Shown piece by piece: positions 11,112 through 22,847 of a DNA stretch of 64,000 bases. Below the pieces are notes generated by a model, which was given only the letters and a program-made list of their open reading frames with translations, was not told the DNA's origin and made no database searches. Made by a program: the position numbers and the translations under genes. The stretch is from Acanthamoeba lenticulata (lineage: Eukaryota > Discosea > Longamoebia > Acanthamoebidae), in contig NAVB01000584.1 in the NCBI GenBank assembly GCA_002179805.1, positions 45,523 through 109,522 on the forward strand, read 5' to 3'. Within the stretch, counting starts at the first letter, position 1. The number at the start of each line of letters is the position of its first letter.

Positions 11112-11579
11112 TTATGTGCAGATCTGCCCGCTGCTGGTACTGCTAAGTGGTGTCCCTTCCACGAGCGACTTGAGCACAAAGAGATCCGTCTTCCACAGTG
11201 ACACCCAATCGTCGTGCGAAAGCGAAGGGGTGGGCGCGTGGAAGATGGTGATGATGAACTCGGAGCCTTGGCCGTTGGGCACCACTCGAGAAGGAAAAAT
11301 GAGCTCTTGTCCATCTGTCCATTTAAGATGGCGGTCCATGAGACCGAGCTCCTCGCTTGCTACCGTCGTCATCTTGACCAGCCCAAAAGGGGTCTCTACG
11401 CAATGATGATAGCGGTCTCTGTCTGCTTCGTCGTGGTTCTGGCGTACGTCGAGACAGAACGCGTTCGCATTCCAAAGACGCAGATTCTCTGTTCGGTGGG
11501 CGAACGCGAACACCTGGTCGGGTGGTGCATCGATTCCGACAGACAAAGATTCAGCCCTCAGCAGTGCTTGTGAGCTCAT
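11112..11579 (-). CDS. SRPBCC/START-like ligand-binding protein
   Basis: This is a small single-exon gene of 155 codons. The start is taken at the ATG of MSSQALLRAESLSVGI rather than the upstream ATG of the longer open frame, because the domain begins right after it. The opening strand-helix pattern (IDAPPDQVFAFAHRTENLRLW) is typical of the Bet v1-like SRPBCC fold, which includes polyketide cyclase/dehydrase-like proteins and coenzyme Q-binding proteins. These make a hydrophobic cavity for lipids or other small ligands. No catalytic residues can be inferred and no ligand is predicted. The C-terminal ten residues after LKSLVEG are less helix-like than usual and could reflect an unrecognised splice. 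The gene is head to head with the kinase at 11930, so a shared promoter is possible. Confidence 0.65.
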   Translation of the reverse strand: MSSQALLRAESLSVGIDAPPDQVFAFAHRTENLRLWNANAFCLDVRQNHDEADRDRYHHCVETPFGLVKMTTVASEELGLMDRHLKWTDGQELIFPSRVVPNGQGSEFIITIFHAPTPSLSHDDWVSLWKTDLFVLKSLVEGTPLSSTSSGQICT

Positions 11580-11929
11580 TGTATTGTGGTAGCTTGGCTC
11601 CTTGTTTTGCAGTTGGTTTGTGCCCCCACACGATCGAGGTCCGACCAACACTGCCGTGCCAAAAAGGTGGCGAGCATTTGGCTTAGATTTCGTGCACCAT
11701 CCACCGCTGGGCGCCCGAGGCCTCATTTCAAATGTGTAGGCGAGCTACGTCATGAAGGTGGAGGGGATGAACGGTCCCAGCATGCATCCACCTTGGCCTG
11801 CGACTACATAACAAAGTTGAGCAAGTAAATCCAGTTTTTTATTTTTAAAAAAAAGATAATCCTGGGCCACAAAAGACACACTTTTCTTTTTCGCCGCACG
11901 ACAATCGGCCTCTGGGTCGCCCTGGGGAA

Positions 11930-14900
11930 ATGCAAAAAAGCCACAGCAGGCAAGCTTCATGGAACCCTCTGGGCATTGATGCGGCGGTGAGTTGCCAACA
12001 ATGTCTGCCAGATCCCAACATTTAAATCTCAACTGGGTGATTTTTCTTCTTTGCAGAAGCAACAAGCCGTCGAGAAGACGTGGAAGGAGCTACAGGGTCT
12101 TCTCGAGGAGTTGCCATCAGCCGACAACAGAGCAAGGGAAGATGAGATTTTTATGGCCCTTCTGGGTTTTCTTGCTGATCCTCAAGCCCCTCAAGACCTT
12201 ACCTTGAAGTGGTTCGTTCACAAACCGCTCCTTGATGTGTTGGGTGGGTCGTCCGGACGGGCACTCCCCTGCTCACGCTTTACCATGGCTGCAGCTTGGT
12301 GCAGCTATCTGAGTGGCTGGAGGAGGGCGGCAAGAGGGACCTGGCTGACAAAACCTTCAAGTACGTGTTCTCGTGGTCACCCTCTGTGCACGCCATGCCT
12401 CTGTGCATGGGCTCACCACTGCCACTTCTAGAGTTCTGAATGCAGCTGATGAGCAAACACGAACCTTGGCGCGCCGAGCCATGCTCGGCCTGCTCAATTT
12501 GATGGCCGTCAAGTCAACCTTCATCTCCACCTTGGTCACCACGCTGGCGCCCAAGCTGGTCAATTCGATCGCAGAGGCGCGTCTTGTTCTCTTTGCTCTG
12601 CACTTCGTTTATTGGCTGATCACGAGTACTTCTCTGAATCTACGGCCTTTCTCTGGCCTCGGGCATGGACGGGTGGATGTACAGGTTAATGTCAAGGAAA
12701 GGATTGAGTTGCTGAAGGCGATGGTGGATAAAGCGCCACAAGCAGTCAAGGCCCACAACAAACACATTGAGTTTGTGGGAAACCACTTCAATGCGGGCAT
12801 CAAGCTGGGCAAGGGCAAGTTTGGCAAGGTGCTCCTCTCTGTCCTTCGCCACATGTGGCTGGCAACTCCTCGCAATTCTTACGCACACTGCGCAGGTGTT
12901 TTTGGGCTACAATCAAGCCAACGCGGCCCCCGTCGCGATCAAGATCATTGACTGGCGAATCCTCATGAAGGATAAGCAACCGCAGCAGCTCGTCCGAGCC
13001 AAAAAACAGGCACGCGCGCCTAGATACCCTCTACTGTATATATGTCTGAATCCCGATCACTTACTCCCGCACGCCATTTCTCACAACCAACAGCTTACGA
13101 ACGAGATTGCCATTATGAAACAAGTCACTCACGTCAACGCAGTCCAACTCTATGAAGTTGTGGTATGGGCCTTTTGCGCCTGCCAGTTGGGAAAACTATT
13201 GAACTCTCATCATCGTTTTTGTGTTTTGGCCACCAGCAAGTGGACCAGCGCATATTTATCGTCATGGAATACGTGGCCGGGTACGAGTGCAGCCCCAGTT
13301 GGGCATCGTCGCAGCCGGCAGCATCAACAAAACCACTCACTTGAGGCGTGCAGGGGCGACCTCGGCAACTATCTCCGAAAGAAGGGACGCATCCCTGAAC
13401 CAGAGGCCCGGCACTGGCTGCAGAACCTGGCGGCCGGCCTCAAGTACTTGCGTGAGAAGAACATTCTTCACCGCGACCTCAAGGTACCGGCCCTGACCTG
13501 GTGCTCGGTGGACCTTCCATTTACTGACTCTTGTTGACTTGTGCGCACGTCGACCAGCCGGAGAACCTCCTGCTGACAGAGGCTTCCGAGAACGGCATCC
13601 TCAAGATTAGTGATTTTGGGTGTGCCGACATCAACTTGTTCGTTTCTGGTGTACTGCGCTGTACTCATTGTTTTTGTGTGTGCGTGACGCCAGGCTGGGA
13701 AGATTCCTAGGGCCTGGTGAATTGGCCGAAACGCACGTGGGCACGCCACTCTACATGGTGCGTACCGACTATGCTTCATGAAGCAAAGCGAAGCATTGCA
13801 ACACTCACGCGAAGCGCCTCCCTGCGCCGTGTGGGGCAGGCTCCCGAGGTGTTCCGGCCGATTCCATTTACAGAGAAATGCGTAATCACTGCTGCTTGGC
13901 CCTCCTTCTTCTTCGTTTGTTCTTCTCACGTTGAGTCGTTCAACCGACCAACCAACAGGACCTGTGGAGTGTGGGCATCATCACCTATGAGATGGTGGTG
14001 GGTGAGCTCCCCTACAAGGGCAATAACATCTCGCAGCTGCTGCACAATATCTCCCACCAGCCCCTCGTCTTCCCGATGGAAATCGGGCTCAGCGACGACC
14101 TGAAGTGCGCCTCCTTTGAACCCCATCCTTGGCTATCCGATACCGGGCCTGGCTTGCTAATGTACGCCGGCGCCGGGTTGAAGGAACCTGCTGTCGGGGC
14201 TGCTGCAGAAGGACGCCGACATGCGATTAGGCTGGAACGAGTTCTTCGCGCATCGCTGCCTGCAGCCCCCCACGCCGCGCGCCACGACCTCCAAGCCCAG
14301 GAGCCCGACAGCGGGCGGCGCTGCTGCGGCGACGCAGATCGCGCAGCTGGAGCAGGAGCTGCAGCAGAAACAGGCCGAGATCGACCGGCTCAACGAGACC
14401 ATCGCCCAGTGGGAGGAGGAAAAGGCCAAGCAGTTCAACAAGATCAAGGAGCTCTTCGAGAGGGAGAACAACGAGCTGCGGGAGGCGCTCGGCACGCAAA
14501 AGCGAGAGGGCAAGGAGCGCGAGGAGCTCCTAGTCACGCAGATGAGCGAGATGAAGAAGCAGCACGTCGCCGAGGTGTCCAAGCTCCAGGACCTCCTTTC
14601 GGCCAAGGAGCAGAAGAACCAGGAGCTCGAGAAGCAGAACAACGCCTTCAAGAGCTCCGTGGAGCAGCACCTGTCGGTGATCCAGCAGCAAGAGATGATC
14701 ATCAACGCGCAGGACGAGGAGCGGTCGAAGCGGCAGAAGGACAAGGAGCTCCGCATCCGAGAGCTTCCCGTGCATGAAAAATCCAAGTCCGCTCTCGAAC
14801 TCGTGGCCGGACCTGCTCTCCTGTACGAGAGTCCCCTCCTTCTCCTCCTCCTCTGCGATCGCAGGCCGCACTCACCTCGCAGCACACAGACGGGAGGGCG

Positions 14901-15705
14901 TGCGTCCGGGCGAAGCCACCCTCAAGATGCGCACCAACGTGGAGTGCCGCTATCGGACCAACAGCAAGTACGTGGTGCAAAACGATCTCACGCCGCACAT
15001 GTCGGAGGCACCAAAGACGCGTCTTGTGCTCACACCGCTTTGACTTGTGTGCCGACGCAGGTACAAGTGCGTTGTGTGGATGGTCGAGTTCCTCGGGCTC
15101 GAGGGCAATCGCTTGCGCCTTCACTTTGATTCCAAGTACGCGACAAACCCTGTCTCCGCCTCCCGCCCTCCACATACTCATGTTACGCAATGGCCCGCTC
15201 CCTGGATACAGAGGCGATGCCACCCTGGGCGCCGTGCAGAACGCCAACAAGGTGCGCGGCACACCTCCCCCAAGGCTCCTCCCTACCATTGAAGCTTCGC
15301 AGGAAGTGCCGACTCAACTGACCCTCGGCTACTCGCAGTCACGAATAATTGCAGTCAACACGTTGGGGCGACCAGAAGACTCGGCCTCCTCCTATTCACC
15401 AGTCCTCTTCTCATCGCATCTGGAAATCAACGAGAAAAACCGCGTCCTCGGTATGAACCGTGCTTGTGTCTCGCCACCTCACTCCTTACTCACGCCACGT
15501 AACCGTGGGGGGGCTGGCTGTTGGCGGTTGCCAGGCTGGCTCGAGTTCATTGCAGCGACCGGCTTCCTGCAAAACACGTCCTACTTCTTCGTTTACGGCC
15601 ACACCGGTACGTCGCTAAGTACTGGGGGTGAGGACAGCTGACTAATCAGGTCACTCATGTCCGCGCATGCCAGGTTACTCCCATGCCCTCTTGTTTGAGT
15701 TGTAG
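11930..15705 (+). CDS. ULK/ATG1-like serine/threonine protein kinase with coiled coil
   Basis: The gene has about fifteen exons. Exon 1 reads MQKSHSRQASWNPLGIDAA from ATG 11930 and splices in phase at a GTGAGT donor to KQQAVEKTWKELQGLL. A helical N-terminal part (about 12057-12760) is followed by a complete kinase domain. It shows the glycine loop GKGKFGKV, the lysine in VAIKI, HRDLKPEN, DFG in KISDFGLGRF, GTPLYMAPEVF and DLWSVGIITYEM. The activation-segment wording is closest to ULK/ATG1-type kinases, but the family assignment is by eye. A coiled coil (about 14330-14760, rich in Gln, Glu and Lys) and a C-terminal module follow, the latter with TNVECRYRTNSK, TQLTLGYSQSRIIAVN and a final YSHALLFEL. 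I do not recognise that module. ULK kinases usually carry the kinase at the very N-terminus, so the preceding helical region is unusual. All catalytic residues are present. Confidence 0.8.
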
Positions 15706-16069
15706 CCCCAGTCTTTTCCTGGGCTGGCTACGCTTTGCAACAAGGAAAACCATTAGGATGGCTGCAAGACAACCGATAAGGCGTGGCAGGTCTTAAAACG
15801 CTTTGTTGCGAGGGTCGTAGCAGTGTGACCACTAACATGGCGCAACAGCCCGGCGCCTGGTTTGTTCACACGTGTGTTGTGCGCATTTTGGCTCAATCAG
15901 TGTTGTCCTGATTGGACCGCGTTTTGTTCCTTAGTCTTGTTGGTCTGGTAGTTGGGTGGAGCCTAGATACGGGCAGAGGCAGGGGAGGCGCCTTTTATGT
16001 GTCTTTTGTCTGGCTTGTCAACTTCTGAACAGCACCTCAAGCAACTTGACTTGTCCATCGGTACGCAGC
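15706..16069. other. intergenic stretch between kinase and receptor genes
   Basis: This 364-base stretch lies between two genes on the same strand, so it should hold the 3' end of the kinase gene and the promoter of the receptor gene. I see no open frame with family resemblance and no structured RNA. Confidence 0.5.
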
Positions 16070-19000
16070 ATGCTACATTCATCATCGTGGAGAGGACTGT
16101 GTGCGGCTCTGCTGCTGTGTGCGCTTGCTTGCGCCCTTCCCGGTACGGGGCCCCTTGTCCATTGAAGCTTCATTGCATACATCGAGCTGAACTCTGGTGT
16201 ACGCCACGTTCTCTCTTTTGTGCAGCTGCAACTGGACAACTCATTCGAGGAGCCGGCGCGGAGGTGGGCGTTGGAGCCTACATCGCCTGGAACACCCAGT
16301 ACAAGTTTGTGGCCAACCAAATTGGATTCAAGTACACCAGCATCTACAACCTCACCCAAGGCCTTGCCGGGTACTTGCGCGGCGACTTCGACTTCCTGGG
16401 CCTCGACGCCCCGGTGGAGTCGCTTGACCCGAGCTACCTGCAGCTGCCTCAGCTCGGGTCGGCCTTGGCCGTGGTCTATCGGATCAGCTCCCTTCCTGCC
16501 GACGCACCGCCCCTGCGCCTCAGCCGCGAAGTGCTCGCCCGCATCTGGTGCCTCCCCCCTCCTTCCCCCTCCTCCCTTCAAACCACCCAGCCGTTCTGCA
16601 GAAGATCCCCGGATGTGCCTTCCCGTGAAGGCATTAAAGGCTTTCCCCTAGCAACAACTCACTCTCGCCTCCTAACGTGGCAGGCTGGGCCAAGTGACGT
16701 CCTGGAATGACAAGGAGATCACCGCCCTCAACCCGGGCCTCGTGGGCCTTCTGCCAGAGGCGCCCATCAAGCTAGCTTGGGTCCCACCCGAGTACCGCGC
16801 CCTGACGCACGTGTTCGTGAGGGGCTTGTCTTCCTTCATGGAGGGCGTCGACAACGTCACGGCGCAGGCGCTCCGGACCAACGGCACTTTGGCCTACCTC
16901 CCGCCCGTCGTGGCGGGCAACGCCAGCGAGTTCTTGTCCTTCATCAGCGCCGACGCTACCCCGTCGATCTTTGGCTACACGCTCACGACGGACAACGTGC
17001 TCACCTACGTCAATAACGACCCGTACTTCATCACCCCGTTCCTCACCGTTTCTGGCTGCCGCATCGCCCTTCTCCGAAATCGCGCAAGTACGAGCTGCTT
17101 TGGTTTACTGGCTTGACTTGGCTTGGCTGGATGGGGGCTAACTGGTCTCGGCAGACAACTTTGTGGCGCCGGAGGTGGCCGGCGTGCGGGCGGCGATGGA
17201 GGACTTTAGCCCGACGGACCGCAACAGCAACAAGCTGCCGCTGTGGATCATGGACGGGTCCGGCCCCAACTCGTACCCGCTGAGCCACATGGCGCACTCC
17301 CTGCTCCGCAAGGACTACGTGGGCGACGACTGCCTGGGCTCGCAGACCTACCTGGACTTTGTCCTGTGGGGCCTCACCAGCGACCAGCTCGGGGCGTCCT
17401 TCGAGCAATTCGGATACTCGGCCCTGACGACACCCCTCCGCATCCGCGTGGTCAACCTGCTCGCCACCATCACCTGCAACCAGAACGGGGTCGTCAAGCG
17501 CTCCCTGACCACCTCCTCGCTCACCGGCACCGGCCCGCTGGCCCCGCACATCACCTCCTGCGCCTTTTACTACGCCAAGACCACCACATCCCTCGACAGC
17601 CAGTACTTTAGCAACGGTGCTCCTCCTCGCCCTCGGTTCACGCCTTCGTGCCCGAGTCCGCGGAGGCCTGACACCTCTCTCCCTTTCTCGTGGGTGGGCT
17701 GGGTCAGGCGATGGCAAGGCGCAGATGATGTCCGGCAACGTGGACTACGGCGGAGCGACCGACTACTTGACCGAAGCTCAGTTTGCCAATTTCCCCGATT
17801 TCCAATACATGTACGTACGAGCGCCTGGCTTGGAGCGGGAGCGCGAGAGAGAAAGGTGGTTGTGCTCCATGGCTGGTTATCTTACGTGGTCGTGTGGTCA
17901 GCCCCATGAGCGCGTACTCGCTCAACATCGGATACTCGCTCCCCAACATCACCAACCTGGTGCTCGACATGGACATTCTTGCTGGCATTTGGTACGTCAA
18001 AGCCGCCTGAGACCCCACAACCAACCCTATTAACATAGCTGATGTTGATGTTGATGTTGATGGTATGGGGGGTAACAGGGGAGGCTCCATTACCAAGTGG
18101 AACGACCCGGCCATTCAGCAGTACGTTTGGAATATTTGATGATGAATGAGGATGGAAACAGTTGGACTGACACCAATCTGTGCACAGGCGCAATCTCGGC
18201 CTCAATCTTCCCGATGTCGACATTACGGTGGTGCTTAGCAGTCCCGACAATCACGTCTACACGTTCTCGCGCGCGCTCTCTCAAGCCAGCTCCTCCTTTG
18301 CTCGCCGGGACAGCACCGAGGCCTACCCAGTGGCCAGCTCTGGGCGGACGGTCACCACGACTCCCGATCGTACGTTGATTCCGCTCAATACCCACCCCTG
18401 GGCCAGCTCACTCACTGTCACGCGGGGGGAGCGAGCAGAGCTGGCCGCCACGGTGAATGAGGCGCCCTATCGAATCACCTACCTGCCGAGCTACCTCTCG
18501 GGCTCCTACAAGGAGTCTTATCCGACGGTCTCCGAGGCCTCCCTGGCGCTGCCCTCGGGCGCCGTGGTCAGTCCGACCGCTTCCGTGCGTCACATTCCAT
18601 TCCTCCTCCGCGCCATGCTCAGACAGTTGACTGATGATGAGAGGAATTCCGGGCATGCAGGCGGTGCGGTCTGCTGAGGCGACGGCCGTCTTCAACGATC
18701 ACTTCACCGCCGACCTGGTGGACACCGCGAGCACCTCGAGCAACGCGAGCTGGCCCCTTTCGGCCTACTTCTACATGATCATCGCCAAGACCAGCATCAC
18801 CGACCCACAGCGGGCCAGCTACCTGGTCGATTGGATCTGGTGGATGGTCTCCACTTCCGAAGGCGCCCACCTCGCCGACCTCAACCGCAGTACGGCATTG
18901 AAATGTTCCCTTTCTCCTTTCGCATGGACGTCATTTTCACTAGCAGGGAGCTCACGTTCATCTATCTCACGCTGCAGTGGTGCTGCCGAGCGAGGAGACC

Positions 19001-22000
19001 AAGCGGCGGATCCTCACGACGCTGATGAACGTCCAGTCCAACGGCGCCTACGTGAGCCCGCTGCGCGGTTGCGTGCAGGACGGCACGATCTGCTCCAACG
19101 CCGGCAATTGCTCCAACGGCCAGTGCAGCTGCAACGCCACCCGCACGGGCCAGTACTGCGAGAAGGACGTGTCTGCCCAGAGCAGCGACCTGAGCGACGC
19201 CGCCATTGTCGGGATCATCCTGGCGGTCATTCTGCCGGTCGCGTTCTGCGTCATCCTTTGTTTCGTCGCGCTCGTTCTGGTCTACGTGCTTTTTGGCCGC
19301 CGACGAAATGTACGTTTCGTTACACCTCACGAGGTCTCTCCCTCTTGTCCCATGTGACTGACTTTGTGTGCGCGCAGGCGGAGGACTGGCTGGTCGACCC
19401 CGCCGAGATCGAGTTCGGCGAGCTGCTGGGAACGGGCGGCTACGGTGAGGTGCGACGGGCCATGTGGCGCGGCACCGAAGTGGCGGTAAAGACGCTGCTC
19501 GCCGTGAACGCCAGCAATGAGATAAAGAGCGCTTTTGTCGATGAAGTGCGGCTGATGACCACGCTGCGCCACCCGCACGTTGTGCTCTTCATGGCCGCTT
19601 CCACGAAGCCGCCCAAGCTGTGCATCGGTACATGCGCCCTTCCAATGATTCACTTGGTTGCCGACTGGTCTGATCGGGCTCATCGTATCGTCGGCATGCC
19701 GGTCACAGTGATGGAGCTCATGTCGCTGGGCTCGCTCTTTGACGTGCTCCACAACGAGTTGATTCCTGACATCCCCTATCAGCTGCGGACCAAGATTCTG
19801 CGGCAAGCGGCCAAGGGGCTCTACTTCCTTCACTCCTCTGGTGCGTCACGCCGCACACCTCTGGCCTGCTATCGCGCCAACACTTGGGCGCTGACTTGCT
19901 TTGGGGCAGGCATCGCGCACCGGGACCTCAAGTCGCTCAATCTCCTGCTCGACAGCAAATGGGTACACCGCCACAGCCCTGCTCTGCTGAAGAAGAAAGA
20001 GGACTGAATATCTGATTGGCGCGAACAGAACACGAAGGTGTCCGACTTTGGGTTGACGAGGTTCAAGGAGCAGCTCAAGCGCACGCAGCAGGAGCAGCTG
20101 ATGCAGGCCGGGTCCATTCACTGGACGGCCCCCGAGGTGCTCAACGAGGCGTCGCACATCGATCACGAGAGCGCTGACGTGTACTCGTTCGGCATCATCA
20201 TGTGGGAGGTCATCACGCGCGAAAGCCCCTACGCCTCGATGAGGCACGTCCCGCTCTCGCACCCATCTCTCCGCCTTTATCGGTCCCTTTACATCGCCGC
20301 CGCGTACTGACATTTGAGGCCACGACGCACTGCACAGTCCGGCGGCGGTGGCCGTGGCGGTGCTGCGAGACAACCTGCGGCCAGAGGTGCCCAGCGAAGC
20401 GCCCGAAGACTACGTGTCCCTCATGACCAACTGCTGGGACAGCGAGCCGCCCATGCGGCCCAAGTTCCTGGAGGTCATGACTCGCCTCGAGGCCATGGCC
20501 GACCGCAACTCGAGCACCACGGGCATCGGCTCCTGGACCACCAGCAGCGCCACCGGCACTGGCCCCGCTGTCGGCCGCGCCTCGACCGTCGGCTCGGGCT
20601 CGGGCAGCGCAACTCTCTCGGGTACGGCCGCCGAGCTGGGTGGTGCCCACCACTGCCAGTTGTTTAAGTCGCGAATTTTGGTGGGGAGCGCAGGGTCGAG
20701 CCACTCGTCGGACCGAGTGCACCGGCTGGGCCACGGCGTGCGGGCGCCCGTGGGCCAGATGGCCATCGTGTTCTCGGACGTGGTCAAGGCTATGGCCCTC
20801 TGGGAGCACAACCCTGAGGCCATGAAGGACGCCACGCTGGCCCACAACGCGCTCCTTCGCAGCAGCCTCGCCCAGTACCAGGGCTACGAAGTGCCTTTCT
20901 TCAAGTGCGTCAGCCGACTTCCTTTGCCAAGCCCCATTTGGTGGACTCAGCTCACGCGTTTCTTGTGCGGCGCGCAGGGAGGGAAACAACGGCGAGGGTG
21001 CCATGTGCGCGGCATTCCAGAGGGCCGAGGAGGCCATGGAATGGTGCATGCACGTCCAGTCCGAGCTGCTCCGCGTCGACTGGCCCCGCGAGCTCCTCAC
21101 CCACCCGGCGGCGGCCGAGGAGTGGGGCGACGTCGACGACCGCATCATCTTCAACGTGCGTGAGGCCCCCCTCCCTCACCAACCGCGCGTGAATCTCATC
21201 AAGACACACACACACACACACGATGCAGGGCCTGCGGGTGCGGATGGGCGTGCATGTCGGGGAGCCTCGGCGCTCGGTGGACCCGATGACCCGGCAGGTC
21301 GAGCTCACGGGCCCGGTGGTCAACGCGGCGGCCCGGCTCACGACGATGGCCCACGGCGGGCAGGTGCTCGTGTCCGGAGCCGCGTGGGAACAGGCCAAGG
21401 ACAAACCGCTGGCCAAGGAGCGCAACCGGGTCTCGTGCGTGGGTCGTGTCGAGCTGCCCGACGAGCCCGCCGCGGGCACCAAGCTGTACGAGCTGCACGT
21501 GCGCGGCCTCGAGGGCCGCTTCTTCGGCGGGCTGGGCGCCAAGCACGACAAGAAGCCGCTCGCTTTGACCAGCGGGTCCTTCGCGGGCGAGCCCGTCGAC
21601 GAGGAGGGCAGCGATGAGGACGAGTCGCAGCTCGAGTACCTGACCCAGGTGGGCGACCCGATGGACAAGGAAGACAGCTTCCTGGCGTCGGCCAACCTGT
21701 GCCGGTGGATCATCGACTACAACGAGATCCAGGTCGGGAAGCAGGTCGGGATGGGCAGTTACGGGATGGTCCACTACGGCCGGTGGAAGGGCATCGAGGT
21801 GGCCGTCAAGCGGTTCATCAAGCAGAAGCTCACCGAGCGCCGCCTGCTTGAGTTCCGCGCTGAGATGGCCTTCCTCTCGGAGCTGAACCATCCCAACATC
21901 GTCATGTTCATCGGCGCATGCGTGAAGCAGCCCAACCTGTGCATCGTGACCGAGTTCGTGCAGCAGGGCAGCCTGCAGAACCTGCTGGCCAACCGCAGCG

Positions 22001-22676
22001 TCAAGCTGCCCTGGCAGACCAAGCTCGCCATGCTGCGCTCGGCCGCGGAGGGCGTGCTGTACCTGCACCAGCTCCAGCCCACCGTGATCCACCGCGACCT
22101 CAAGTCGTCCAACCTGCTCGTCGACGAGTCGATGGCGATCAAGGTCGCCGACTTTGGCTTCGCGCGGCTCAAGGAGGAGAACGCCACCATGACCCGCTGC
22201 GGCACCCCGTGCTGGACCGCCCCGGAGGTCATTCGCGGCGAACGCTACTCGGAGAAGGCCGACATCTACAGGTTCGCCCCCGGCCTCCAGCTTCCTCCGC
22301 TTTACACAGACATGAGGAGCTTATCTGTGGCTCTCCACTTCTTCTTCTTCTCTTCCAGCTTCGGGATCATCATGTGGGAGGTGCTCACGCGTCGCGTCCC
22401 CTTTGCCGGCCAGTACGTCCGCCACGAACCACGGACAAAGGAACAAAAAACGGGTGGATGCTAACGCTTCTTTACAGGAACTTCATGGGCGTGTCGTTGG
22501 ACGTGCTCGAGGGCAAGCGGCCGCAGGTGCCCGACAGCTGCCCGGAGCCCTTCCGCAAAATGATGAGCCGCTGTTGGCACTCCAAGCCTGAGAAGCGGCC
22601 CAACATGGCCGCCATTGCCACCTTCCTCACTCGCCTCGCCGCCGGCGATGGCCTCCTCATTTCCGACATGGCCTGA
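16070..22676 (+). CDS. transmembrane receptor: PstS-like sensor, EGF-like, kinase, nucleotidyl cyclase, kinase
   Basis: ATG 16070 opens a signal peptide (LCAALLLCALACALPG). Two phosphate-binding-protein (PstS)-like modules follow: about 16225-17620 (WLGQVTSWNDKEIT when spliced) and about 17700-18900 (GIWGGSITKWNDPAI). A six-cysteine EGF-like segment (19068-19160) and a membrane span (IVGIILAVILPVAFCVILCF) complete the outer half. Inside lie a tyrosine-kinase-like domain (GTGGYGEV, AVKTLL, HRDLKSLN, DFGLTR), a class III cyclase-type domain (about 20755-21530; FSDV, GPVVNAAARLTTMAHGGQ) and a second kinase (GMGSYGMV, AVKRF, HRDLKSSN, DFGFAR). Both kinases keep all catalytic residues. The cyclase keeps its first metal Asp and the Asn/Arg pair, but the usual GST after FTD is VKAM, and the EGD block reads EGNNGEGA. 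An outer ligand probably controls phosphorylation and perhaps cyclic nucleotide synthesis. The stop codon is TGA at 22674-22676. Confidence 0.88.
21204..21221 (+). repeat. (AC)n microsatellite in an intron
   Basis: Nine AC units lie just before the acceptor of the exon that starts GLRVRMGVHVGE in the receptor gene. The tract is intronic. Confidence 0.9.
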
Positions 22677-22847
22677 TCTCCTTCCCGTCGACAGCTGTTG
22701 CACATTCATTTATTTCTTGTTTTCTGTAAATTGGATAATCATGAAGAAATACAAAAAAACAAGTTCTAGAAAAATACTTGCCGAGAGGAGCACGCACGTT
22801 TACCTCCTTGAGGATGCCGGGCCAGCACGTACCCATTACTTGCCTTC

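Noticed and set aside
11112..11726. longer open frame of the SRPBCC gene starting MRPRAPSGG
   Set aside because: The first 49 codons lie outside the domain and look like leader sequence; the ATG at 11579 fits the domain start.
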